DNA of 18,651 nucleotides, from contig JAHXIM010000177.1 in assembly GCA_025655635.1 (NCBI GenBank), positions 1 through 18,651 of the forward strand. The letters run 5' to 3'. Source of the DNA: a gamma proteobacterium symbiont of Lucinoma myriamae. Lineage in GTDB: Bacteria > Pseudomonadota > Gammaproteobacteria > GRL18. A model generated the notes under the pieces. It saw only the letters and a program-made list of their open reading frames with translations. It was not told the DNA's origin and did no database searches. This document shows, in pieces, positions 7,185-14,704 of the stretch; within the stretch, counting starts at the first letter, position 1, and each line of letters opens with the position of its first letter. Position numbers and translations under genes: made by a program.

Positions 7185-8135
7185 ATGTCAATAGCCTTTA
7201 TTTTTCCGGGTCAGGGAGCTCAGTCAGTCGGCATGCTTAGTACTATTGCCGATGAAAATCCCGAATATGGTGAGATCATCACCTCAACCTTTCAGCAAGC
7301 CAGCGACAGACTCGGTATGGATTTATGGAATCTGGTAAAAAACGGCCCTGAAGCCGAACTCAACAGAACAACAAATACTCAACCTGCCATGTTGGCTGCC
7401 GGCTATGCGCTTTGGCAAATCTGGCAAAGTAAAGAAGGCGTCACTCCTGCAGTATTGGCCGGTCATAGTCTTGGTGAATACACTGCATTAGTTTGTTCTG
7501 AAGCCTTAGACTTTTCTGATGCGATTGCTTTAGTTGCCTCTCGTGGCAGATATATGCAGGATGCCGTTGACTCAGGTGAAGGCGCAATGGCTGCCATTTT
7601 AGGCCTTGACGATGAAGCTGTTATCAAAGTCTGCGAAGATACGGCTGAAGAAAGTGGTCGGGTTGTTTCTGCGGTTAATTTTAATGCACCAGGACAAGTG
7701 GTGATTGCAGGTCATAGTGATGCAGTAGAACAAGCCATTATTGTAGCTAAAAATAGCGGAGCTAAAAAAGCCATTAAATTAGCAGTAAGCGTGCCTTCAC
7801 ATTGCTCATTAATGGAAAGTGCGGCGCAAAAGCTGTCCAAAAAGCTCGAATCCATTAATATGGAACGTCCGGTCATTCCGGTCATTAATAATGTTCATGT
7901 CACTATTGAGAATGAAATTGACACAATTCGTGATTCATTAGTTAAGCAGCTTTCACATCCCGTACGCTGGGTTGAAACAATTAATAAAATGGCTGCAGAA
8001 GGCACTAAGCAAATTGTTGAATGTGGTCCAGGAAAAGTGTTAACGGGATTAAATCGACGCATTAACCGTCAAATGCTGGCTCATGCCATGTTTGATGCAG
8101 CAACTATTGATAAAGTTTTTGAGGAATTATCTTAA
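7185..8135 (+). CDS. fabD: Malonyl-CoA:ACP transacylase
   Basis: FabD loads malonyl groups from CoA onto ACP. The 316-residue protein starts MSIAFIFPGQGAQSVGM and has the nucleophile Ser95 in GHSLGEY and catalytic His206 in VPSHCSLM. Arg120 (SRGRYMQ) is in the position of the malonyl-binding arginine. Length and domain order are normal. AAGGAT precedes the ATG at good spacing. Its TAA overlaps the fabG ATG by one base, so the two are translationally coupled. Confidence 0.97.
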   Translation: MSIAFIFPGQGAQSVGMLSTIADENPEYGEIITSTFQQASDRLGMDLWNLVKNGPEAELNRTTNTQPAMLAAGYALWQIWQSKEGVTPAVLAGHSLGEYTALVCSEALDFSDAIALVASRGRYMQDAVDSGEGAMAAILGLDDEAVIKVCEDTAEESGRVVSAVNFNAPGQVVIAGHSDAVEQAIIVAKNSGAKKAIKLAVSVPSHCSLMESAAQKLSKKLESINMERPVIPVINNVHVTIENEIDTIRDSLVKQLSHPVRWVETINKMAAEGTKQIVECGPGKVLTGLNRRINRQMLAHAMFDAATIDKVFEELS

Positions 8136-8878
8136 TGTCTATGGAAAATGAAATCGCTCTGGTTAGTGGCGCAAGTAGAGGAATTGGTCAGGCTATTGCT
8201 TTGAATTTAGGCAATAAAGGGGCTACAGTTATTGGTACGGCAACTTCAGAAAGAGGTGCAGAAAACATATCTAAGTATTTGAAAGAAAATGGTATTAAAG
8301 GTCAAGGTATGGTGCTCAATGTGACTGAACAAAGCAGTATTGATGCTTTGTTCAGTGCCATGAAGGATAATTATGCAATGCCATCTATTCTGGTTAATAA
8401 CGCCGGTATTACTCGTGATAATCTTATGATGAGAATGAAAGATGAAGAATGGGATGATATTATTCAAACCAATTTAACATCTATTTTCAAACTATCTAAG
8501 GCCTGTTTACGTGCCATGATGAAAGCTAAAAAAGGGCGTATTATTTCTATTGCTTCAGTGGTTGGTTTAACGGGCAATCCTGGTCAGGCAAACTATGCTG
8601 CTGCAAAAGCAGGGATTTTTGGTTTTACTAAATCTTTAGCAAGAGAAATTGGTTCACGTGGTATTACTGTTAATGCCGTAGCACCTGGTTTTATTGATAC
8701 TGATATGACCAAATCTTTACCTGACGAAGCAAAAGATGCCTTATTGAAGCAAATTCCTCTTAATCGTTTAGGTCAGGTTGATGAAATTGCTTCGGCTGTT
8801 GGCTTCTTAGCCTCCGCAAATGCCGCCTACATTACTGGTGAAACCATTAATGTTAATGGCGGGATGTATATGCCTTAG
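8135..8878 (+). CDS. fabG: 3-oxoacyl-ACP reductase
   Basis: This 247-residue short-chain dehydrogenase reduces 3-oxoacyl-ACP with NADPH. It has the Rossmann motif SGASRGIG (11-18), VNNAG (87-91), Asn113 and the catalytic Ser141/Tyr154/Lys158 (YAAAK), plus the FabG-type ending ITGETINVNGGMYMP. The ATG at 8135 shares its A with the fabD TAA and has GAGGA about 9 nt upstream; a second ATG at 8141 is less well placed. No hairpin terminator is evident directly after it. Confidence 0.96.
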   Translation: MSMENEIALVSGASRGIGQAIALNLGNKGATVIGTATSERGAENISKYLKENGIKGQGMVLNVTEQSSIDALFSAMKDNYAMPSILVNNAGITRDNLMMRMKDEEWDDIIQTNLTSIFKLSKACLRAMMKAKKGRIISIASVVGLTGNPGQANYAAAKAGIFGFTKSLAREIGSRGITVNAVAPGFIDTDMTKSLPDEAKDALLKQIPLNRLGQVDEIASAVGFLASANAAYITGETINVNGGMYMP

Positions 8879-9200
8879 TGATGTTTTTTAGTCGGTTTAA
8901 TAAAATAGTAAGTAAATATAGTACTAATCAGAAAAAAATAGCTATTTTATGCGGTAAACCCTAGTTTTAAACACACTAATTAACTAAATAGTAAAAAAAT
9001 TAACATCTAATACTGGCATATCGGTTTAGATTTCACTAAAATAGCGTCACGTAAATAAGCACACTAAATATGCACAGTTTTTAAGTTTCTTAGGAATTTA
9101 TTTTTTTATTAAAGTAAAAGATATTCTTTAGATAGTTTTGAACTGTATGGTTTAAGTGTATAAGAAGGTGTTACAAAAGAATTATGGAGATTTGAATAAA
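8879..9200. other. AT-rich intergenic region fabG-acpP
   Basis: These 322 bp hold no convincing gene. Visible structures are a 14-bp AT-rich palindrome (AAAATAGCTATTTT, 8935-8948) and a promoter candidate at 9013-9042, about 160 bp before acpP. A GTG at 9156 is in frame with acpP but lacks a ribosome-binding site. Confidence 0.6.
9013..9042 (+). promoter_or_regulatory. Candidate acpP promoter
   Basis: CTGGCA (9013-9018, four of six matches to the -35 consensus), an 18-bp spacer and TAAAAT (9037-9042). The -10 and following bases, TAAAATAGCG, are identical to those of the strong yceD promoter, which raises confidence despite the weaker -35. A start near 9049 would give a long leader of about 150 nt. 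Confidence 0.4.
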
Positions 9201-9440
9201 ATGAGTAGTGTTGAAGATAGAGTTGCTAAAATAGTTGTTGAACAGCTTGGTGTTAAAGAAGATGAAGTGAAATCTGAAGCTTCATTTGTTGATGATTTAG
9301 GTGCTGATTCTTTGGATACTGTTGAGTTAGTCATGGCTCTTGAAGAAGAATTTGGTACTGAAATTCCTGATGACGAAGCTGAAAAAATTACTACTGTTCA
9401 GTTAGCAATTGATTATATTAATGCAAATACTGAAGCTTAA
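9201..9440 (+). CDS. acpP: Acyl carrier protein
   Basis: The 79-residue acidic protein MSSVEDRVAKIVVEQLGVKE... has GADSLDTVELVMALEEEF with Ser37 (counting Met1) as the 4'-phosphopantetheine site, and the usual end KITTVQLAIDYINANTEA. It carries the growing acyl chain for FabD, FabH, FabG, FabF and PlsX. The ATG at 9201 was chosen over the in-frame GTG at 9156: it gives the family's length and N-terminus and has a GGAG-type site about 11 nt upstream. It is flanked by a promoter candidate and terminator-like hairpins, suggesting independent high expression. Confidence 0.97.
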   Translation: MSSVEDRVAKIVVEQLGVKEDEVKSEASFVDDLGADSLDTVELVMALEEEFGTEIPDDEAEKITTVQLAIDYINANTEA

Positions 9441-9449
9441 TATCCATTA

Positions 9450-9481
9450 TGTATTGATATAATATATATCAGTACATTTTT
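9450..9481 (+). terminator. AU-rich hairpin terminator after acpP
   Basis: TGTATTGATAT (9450-9460) pairs with ATATCAGTACA (9466-9476) over 11 bp, including one G-U wobble, around a 5-nt loop. TTTTT (9477-9481) follows directly. It begins 10 nt after the acpP stop. The right-arm sequence TATCAGTACA is repeated at 9481-9490. Confidence 0.55.
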
Positions 9482-9508
9482 ATCAGTACAATTGCATGAC
9501 GTATTTTA

Positions 9509-9560
9509 TAAAGCCGATTCTAATAGTGCTCATTATTTGCATTGTTAAAATTCGGCTTTA
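9509..9560. repeat. Long-loop inverted repeat between acpP and fabF
   Basis: TAAAGCCGA (9509-9517) and TCGGCTTTA (9552-9560) are perfect 9-bp arms separated by 34 nt. The loop can form an inner AATAGTG/CATTATT stem. The downstream ATTATTTT is only moderately T-rich, so this may be a second terminator or a leader structure for fabF. Confidence 0.4.
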
Positions 9561-9582
9561 ATTATTTTAGGCCTGGATTTTT

Positions 9583-9611
9583 TTGGTTTAATTTTTCGCC
9601 TGGGTTAGTAT
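9583..9611 (+). promoter_or_regulatory. Weak promoter candidate for fabF
   Basis: TTGGTT (9583-9588), 17 bp, TAGTAT (9606-9611). Matches to consensus are only partial. It is listed because acpP appears to be terminated upstream and fabF needs a promoter or readthrough. Confidence 0.25.
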
Positions 9612-9652
9612 ATTGACCTTTTGCTTTTTAGTATTTTGTTGGGGAGTTGAGC

Positions 9653-10891
9653 TTGACTAAGAGAAGAGTAGTTATTACCGGTATGGGGATGGTGACTCCT
9701 GTTGGTTTGAATGTATCTGAATCATGGGAAAATATTCTGGCAGGCAAAAGTGGTATTAAGCCAATCGACCATATGGATACTGAAGCATTCAGTGTGAAAT
9801 TTGGGGGTTCAATCAGAAACTTTGATATACATGACTACTTATCCCCGAAAGAGTCCAAAAAAATGGATACTTTCATACATTATGGTATGGCGGCTGGTAT
9901 TCAAGCAATTGAAGACTCAGGCCTTGAGATCACTGAAGAAAATGCATGGAAAATTGGCGTTCATATCGGCTCGGGTATTGGCGGTATTTCTGGTATTGAA
10001 AAAGGCCATAATAACTACCTCAAAGGAGGCCCTCGCAAAGTATCCCCGTTTTTTGTACCCAGTAATATTATCAATATGATTTCTGGTAACCTTTCTGTTA
10101 AATATGGCCTAAAAGGACCTAATTTATCAATGGCAACTGCCTGTGCGACAGCAACACATAGTATTGGTGATGCTGCTCGAATCATTGGGTACGGTGACGC
10201 AGATGTAATGGTTACTGGTGGTGCAGAAATGGCATCTTCTCATACTGGTCTTGCCGGATTTGCTTCAGCAAGAGCACTTTCTACTAGAAATGATGATCCA
10301 CAAACAGCTTCTCGACCCTGGGATAGAGACCGTGATGGTTTTGTTCTAAGTGATGGTGCTGGTATTGTTGTATTAGAAGAGTATGAATTTGCCAAAGCAC
10401 GTGGTGCTAAAATTTATGCCGAAGTACTGGGTTTTGGTATGAGTGGTGATGCTTATCATATGACTTTACCTTCAAAGGGTGGCGAGGGTGCGAGTCGCTG
10501 TATGGATTCAGCATTAAGAAATGCCGGCTTAAATCCAGAACAGATCAATTATATTAATGCTCATGGTACATCAACTCCAGCAGGTGATCTGGCAGAAACT
10601 GATGCCGCCAAACTTACCTTTGGTGATCACGCCTATAATTTGACCATGAGTTCAACTAAATCTATGACTGGGCATTTACTAGGAGCTGCGGGTGGTATTG
10701 AAGCGATTTTTACTGCTTTAGCCATTCGTGATCAAGTGGCTCCACCGACAATTAATTTGTTTAATCCGAGTGATGATTGTGATCTGGATTATGCGCCCTT
10801 AGTACCTAAAGAAATGAAAATTGATTATGCCATTTCAAATTCATTTGGTTTTGGTGGTACGAATGGCACCTTAATTTTGGGTAAAATTTAA
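9653..10891 (+). CDS. fabF: Beta-ketoacyl-ACP synthase II (KAS II), TTG start
   Basis: FabF elongates acyl-ACP with malonyl-ACP. Beginning at TTG 9653 the product is MTKRRVVITGMGMVTPVG..., 412 residues, the normal length. It has Cys164 (MATACATATH), His304 (NAHGTSTPAGD), Lys336 (SSTKSMTGH) and His341, the full thiolase-fold KAS set. GGGGAG at 9641-9646 lies 6 nt before this TTG. An in-frame TTG at 9647 abuts the GGGGAG with no spacing and is therefore unlikely. No ATG fits the conserved N-terminus, so a rare TTG start is well supported. It would lower initiation relative to acpP. Confidence 0.95.
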   Translation: MTKRRVVITGMGMVTPVGLNVSESWENILAGKSGIKPIDHMDTEAFSVKFGGSIRNFDIHDYLSPKESKKMDTFIHYGMAAGIQAIEDSGLEITEENAWKIGVHIGSGIGGISGIEKGHNNYLKGGPRKVSPFFVPSNIINMISGNLSVKYGLKGPNLSMATACATATHSIGDAARIIGYGDADVMVTGGAEMASSHTGLAGFASARALSTRNDDPQTASRPWDRDRDGFVLSDGAGIVVLEEYEFAKARGAKIYAEVLGFGMSGDAYHMTLPSKGGEGASRCMDSALRNAGLNPEQINYINAHGTSTPAGDLAETDAAKLTFGDHAYNLTMSSTKSMTGHLLGAAGGIEAIFTALAIRDQVAPPTINLFNPSDDCDLDYAPLVPKEMKIDYAISNSFGFGGTNGTLILGKI

Positions 10892-10925
10892 GTCATAACA
10901 AAAACAATAGGTAAGCAGTATCCAT

Positions 10926-11022
10926 CTATAAATAAGGCGAATGAATTCGCCCCTACAGGAAATTTAACTCACTATTAAATACTTGTAGAGGTGAATTCAA
11001 TCGCCAAAAAAGCTATTTATAA
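10926..11022. repeat. MITE-like imperfect inverted repeat element
   Basis: Left arm 10936-10958 (GGCGAATGAATTCGCCCC then TACAG) and right arm 10982-11005 (CTTGTAGAGGTGAATTCAA then TCGCC) are reverse complements with about four mismatches. Outer TATAAATA (10927-10934) and TATTTATA (11014-11021) extend the symmetry. Each arm contains a smaller GGCGAAT/ATTCGCC-type palindrome. The GGCGAATTCATTCGCC-GGGGC motif resembles dispersed repeats known in many environmental bacteria. The element has no coding capacity. It fills the gap between fabF and pabB and could fold in RNA as a long hairpin. Confidence 0.65.
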
Positions 11023-11077
11023 ATGCACAGTAACGTTAGCTCGATAAAAACAGATACTTTTTAAAAACTGATAAAAT

Positions 11078-12589
11078 ATGACTCATGCATGCCAGTTAAC
11101 TGAAATCTCACAACAGGCATTTCCTGAATTTATTCAATTTTATCGTCATTTTCCCATAAAATACCCATTTTTACTGACCACTTCCAGTAAAAAGCAAACT
11201 ATTCTAAAAAAAAATAAGACTCGCGCTAATAATGAACAGGAATCAAGCTTTGATATTCTGTTTATTGAACCAGACTATAGTTTAAAAATGGATAATGAAT
11301 TTAAGCTTTCAGTTTCTAGTGAACACTTAACTATTGATCCGAATGATTTGTTTCTTGAAGCCTTTGATAAACTGTTTTCAGCTGAAAAAAAAATAGCTTC
11401 ATCTCGTATTAATCAATCACCATTAACACATCAATTACCTTTTACAGGCGGTTGGTTTGTTTTTTTTGCTTATGAATTGGCACAACAAATTGAATCAGGC
11501 TTAAAACTGGTTTGTGAAAAACAATTACTACCCATTGCTTATGCCACACGTGTTAAGCAAGCGCTTATTTATGATCATCAAAAGGAAAAATTATTTTTTC
11601 TAAGTGAATCACAACTTGATCACGCTGCTGCATTTCAATTACTATTAGATGATGTGCAGGAAATTAAGAAATCACAGAGTGTAATGAAAGGCACTAGTGA
11701 TTTAATGGTTGCTCTTGAAGAGGAAGATGATAAGACTTTTTTAGATTCAGCAGAAAAAATTCACCACTATATTAAAGAAGGTGATGTTTTTCAGGTCAAT
11801 TTATCTCGTCTTTGGAAAACGACTTTAAATCAAAAAGATCATGTTGAACAAGCTGCTTCATTAACAGACATACTGTATAAAGAGAATCCAGCTCCTTTTT
11901 CCGGGCTTGCCAGCTTTTTGTCTGATGAAGGTCGTAGCAGCATTATTTCTTCCTCACCTGAACGTTTACTAAAAGTGACTGACAGAAAACTTGAGTCCAG
12001 ACCAATTGCCGGGACTCGTCCACGCAGTGCTTCGGATCTTGAGGATATGCGGCTTTTAGATGAACTTCATGCACATCCTAAGGAACAGGCTGAGCATATT
12101 ATGTTAATTGATTTAATTCGTAATGATTTAGGCAGGGTCTGTATTCCAGGAACTGTCAAAGTTGATGAATTTATGAGTAATGAAACGTATGCTCATGTGC
12201 ACCATATTGTGTCTAATGTCATTGGGCAATTGCAAGATGAGGTGACTCCTGGTGATGTCATTAAGGCTCTTTTTCCAGGCGGTACAATTACCGGTTGTCC
12301 AAAAGTTCGCTGTATGGAAATTATTGCTGAATTAGAGCAGCATTCAAGAGGTGCTTATACGGGTTCAATGGGCTATATTAATCATAATGGCAGCATGGAT
12401 TTAAATATATTAATTCGCTCGATGCTGTTAGAAGATATCAGTAATATTAAGGATGCACAAACATTAACTTTTAGGGCTGGGGCTGGTTTGGTCTTTGATT
12501 CTATAGCAAGAAAAGAGCTGATGGAAACACGGGCTAAAGCAAAAGGTTTACTGCAAACGTTACAAATACAGACGCATAACAATGATTGA
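11078..12589 (+). CDS. pabB: Aminodeoxychorismate synthase component I
   Basis: This 503-residue chorismate-binding enzyme would, with a PabA-type amidotransferase, make 4-amino-4-deoxychorismate for p-aminobenzoate and folate. The C-terminal catalytic domain (from about 218) has SSSPERLL (291-298), PIAGTRPR (309-316), HIMLIDLIRNDLGRV (340-354), GGTITGCPKVRCMEII (401-416) and GAYTGSMGYI. TITGCPKVRCM is PabB-like rather than TrpE-like, and the overlap with pabC supports this. Residue 311 is Ala where E. coli PabB has its active-site Lys (PIKGT), a TrpE-like feature. The N-terminal domain (1-215) is divergent and includes a lysine-rich stretch near 38-48. No pabA is in the window. Confidence 0.88.
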   Translation: MTHACQLTEISQQAFPEFIQFYRHFPIKYPFLLTTSSKKQTILKKNKTRANNEQESSFDILFIEPDYSLKMDNEFKLSVSSEHLTIDPNDLFLEAFDKLFSAEKKIASSRINQSPLTHQLPFTGGWFVFFAYELAQQIESGLKLVCEKQLLPIAYATRVKQALIYDHQKEKLFFLSESQLDHAAAFQLLLDDVQEIKKSQSVMKGTSDLMVALEEEDDKTFLDSAEKIHHYIKEGDVFQVNLSRLWKTTLNQKDHVEQAASLTDILYKENPAPFSGLASFLSDEGRSSIISSSPERLLKVTDRKLESRPIAGTRPRSASDLEDMRLLDELHAHPKEQAEHIMLIDLIRNDLGRVCIPGTVKVDEFMSNETYAHVHHIVSNVIGQLQDEVTPGDVIKALFPGGTITGCPKVRCMEIIAELEQHSRGAYTGSMGYINHNGSMDLNILIRSMLLEDISNIKDAQTLTFRAGAGLVFDSIARKELMETRAKAKGLLQTLQIQTHNND

Positions 12590-13520
12590 TTATCAGGCAA
12601 TAAATTTAATAAATGGTGTAATTGATGTTAATGATCGAGGTTTAGCCTATGGTGATGGAATTTTTGAAACCATTGCCTATGTTAATGGTGCGTTACATAA
12701 TTGGGATCTACACTGGCAACGTCTTTGCACAGGTGCTGAGCGACTGAGTTTGTCAATACCTGATGAAACTTTTTTTCTTAATAGTATTAATCTAAAATTA
12801 TTGCAAAATAATGACTTAGGTTCAGAAAACTTAGATTCAGGTAACTTAGGTTCAGATAAGCTGGATTCTCAGCACAGAGTGATTAAAATTATTATTACCC
12901 GAGGCAAAGGAGGCCGTGGTTATCAATTTCCACAGCAAGCACAAACCTCTATGATTATAAGTATTCATCAGTGGCCAGAAAGGTTAATTGATGACTATAA
13001 AAAGGGCATTAGAGTAAAAGTGTGTCAAACCTGTCTTGCCCAACAACCCGCATTAGCAGGAATTAAGCACTTAAATCGCCTGGAACAGGTGCTTGCACGT
13101 AATGAATTTGACGGCAAAGATTATCATGACGGTATTATGCTGGCCTGTTCTGATGAGTCCTCTCAATTTCGTGCAAGAGTGATAGAGGCAACAAGCAGTA
13201 ATCTTTTTTTCGTGAAAAACGGGCAATTATTTACGCCAAAAATTGATACTTGCGGCGTTCAGGGTACAATAAGGCAAGAAATTTTTCAGCTAGCAAAAAA
13301 AATGTCCATTAGTATTGAACAAGATCATTATACTCTAAGCGAGTTAAGTGATGCCTCAGATGTTTTTTTCAGCAATAGTATTTTTGGTATTGTGCCTATG
13401 GCTTCGATTACTTGCAGTGACAATACACAATGGTTTTATTCGCAACAGAATAAACAGCGAATTTCTGCCGCATTGTCGAGTAAAATTAATAAAGCACTTA
13501 GCAGACCTGTGCTTTTATAA
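12582..13520 (+). CDS. pabC: Aminodeoxychorismate lyase
   Basis: This fold-type IV PLP enzyme converts aminodeoxychorismate to p-aminobenzoate and pyruvate. It has NDRGLAYGDGIFET (17-30), the PLP lysine Lys162 in GIKHLNRLEQVLAR and IEATSSNLFF (201-210). At 312 residues it is longer than the 269-residue E. coli enzyme. Part of the excess is a four-unit pentapeptide repeat at residues 78-97. The ATG overlaps the end of pabB by 8 bp, indicating coupling. A branched-chain aminotransferase or D-amino acid aminotransferase is the main family alternative, but the context argues strongly for PabC. Confidence 0.9.
   Translation: MIDYQAINLINGVIDVNDRGLAYGDGIFETIAYVNGALHNWDLHWQRLCTGAERLSLSIPDETFFLNSINLKLLQNNDLGSENLDSGNLGSDKLDSQHRVIKIIITRGKGGRGYQFPQQAQTSMIISIHQWPERLIDDYKKGIRVKVCQTCLAQQPALAGIKHLNRLEQVLARNEFDGKDYHDGIMLACSDESSQFRARVIEATSSNLFFVKNGQLFTPKIDTCGVQGTIRQEIFQLAKKMSISIEQDHYTLSELSDASDVFFSNSIFGIVPMASITCSDNTQWFYSQQNKQRISAALSSKINKALSRPVLL
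12813..12872 (+). repeat. 15-bp minisatellite inside pabC (4 units)
   Basis: Four in-frame 15-bp units, 12813-12827, 12828-12842, 12843-12857 and 12858-12872, encode DLGSE, NLDSG, NLGSD and KLDSQ (pattern x-L-[G/D]-S-x). The first three DNA units are close copies of AACTTAGGTTCAGAT; the fourth has diverged. The repeat preserves frame and sits before the conserved strand VIKIIITRGKGGRG, so it is probably a tolerated surface loop. Confidence 0.85.
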
Positions 13521-13644
13521 TTAAAAACGTGACCATAGGCTTAACACCGGTTATTAAGAAATTCACACTGAGTAGTTGCTTAAAAACAAACATCTATAGA
13601 ACTTTTATTAGTAACAAACTAATCGTTTAGTAAACACATTATTT

Positions 13645-14694
13645 ATGATTAAAAAATTTTTTAAACTTATCGCATTATTAATTATTATCGGCAGCTTTGC
13701 AGCTAGCTGGTATTGGAATGAATATAAAACTTATTTAATTCAGCCTGTTAATATTCCTGTGTCAGAACAATCAAACAATAAAGCAGAATATCTGTTTATC
13801 ATTAATAAAGGTGAGCGGATTCGACATATAGCCAATAATCTCCATCAACAATCTATCATTACTCATCCTGAATATTTTCGTCTTTATGCACGTCTCTCAA
13901 AAAAGGCTGCAAAAATTAAAGCAGGTGAATATTTACTGAAGTCTGGAATGACGGTTGTTGATTTAATTGATCTCTTTATTTCCGGCAAAGTGAATCAATA
14001 TTCTCTGACAATTGTAGAAGGGTGGACGGTTAAAGAAGCGTTAAATGCTATTATAACGAATAGCAATCTGACGCCATCAGAAAAACCTATTGAACTTGAT
14101 AATAATAAATATGAGGATGATTTAAAAAAGTGTCTAAAGACTCAACAAATAAATCTGGAAGGCCTTTTATATCCAGATACGTTTAATTTTCCTCGTGGTA
14201 CCAGTCATTATCAATTTATAAAACGCTCCTATGATCAAATGCAGAAAGTACTTGCTGAAGAATGGCAAAATAGAGAAAAAACGACGCCGTTAAAATCAGC
14301 CTATGAGGCACTAATTCTTGCCTCAATAGTAGAAAAAGAATCAGGTGTCAGTAGTGAACGCAGTAAAGTTGCCGGAGTTTTTATTCGTCGGATGAATAAG
14401 AATATGCGTTTACAGTCTGATCCTACGATTATTTATGGCATGGGCGATCGTTATAAAGGCAATATACGACGCCGTGATATCAATGAAAAAACGGCATATA
14501 ATACCTATCAAATAAATGGTTTACCGCCAACACCTATCGCCATTCCCGGACGTGAAGCTATTCATGCAGTATTGCACCCTGATAAAGGAAAAAGTCTATA
14601 CTTTGTTGCTGATGGTTCAGGAGGACATGTGTTTAATAACAATCTCAAAGCTCACAATAATGCTGTAAGAAAATACATTTTAAAAAAGAAGTGA
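13645..14694 (+). CDS. mltG: Endolytic murein transglycosylase MltG (YceG-like)
   Basis: This 349-residue protein has a single N-terminal membrane segment (about 6-24) and a periplasmic body. It cleaves nascent glycan strands and is thought to set their length. Motifs include ILASIVEKESG with catalytic Glu230 (equivalent of E. coli Glu218), MRLQSDPTIIYGMGDRYKG (254-272), TAYNTYQINGLPPTPIA and YFVADGSGGHVFNNNLKAHN (319-338). The last third is typical of the family. It lies 124 bp after pabC and 10 bp before tmk, the usual pabC-mltG-tmk order. No clear ribosome-binding site stands before the ATG; a weak ATTAGT/ACTAAT hairpin lies at 13607-13623. Confidence 0.95.
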   Translation: MIKKFFKLIALLIIIGSFAASWYWNEYKTYLIQPVNIPVSEQSNNKAEYLFIINKGERIRHIANNLHQQSIITHPEYFRLYARLSKKAAKIKAGEYLLKSGMTVVDLIDLFISGKVNQYSLTIVEGWTVKEALNAIITNSNLTPSEKPIELDNNKYEDDLKKCLKTQQINLEGLLYPDTFNFPRGTSHYQFIKRSYDQMQKVLAEEWQNREKTTPLKSAYEALILASIVEKESGVSSERSKVAGVFIRRMNKNMRLQSDPTIIYGMGDRYKGNIRRRDINEKTAYNTYQINGLPPTPIAIPGREAIHAVLHPDKGKSLYFVADGSGGHVFNNNLKAHNNAVRKYILKKK

Positions 14695-14704
14695 AATATT
14701 AATC

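Noticed and set aside
8935..8948. Palindrome AAAATAGCTATTTT as a regulator site
   Set aside because: It is a short, almost pure A/T sequence in an AT-rich gap, so chance is a sufficient explanation.
9156..9200. A 15-residue N-terminal extension of AcpP from an in-frame GTG
   Set aside because: It has no ribosome-binding site and is not part of the conserved ACP N-terminus; ATG 9201 gives the normal 79-residue protein.
9647..9652. TTG at 9647 as the fabF start
   Set aside because: It touches the GGGGAG sequence with no spacing; the TTG at 9653 has a 6-nt gap and the expected protein start.
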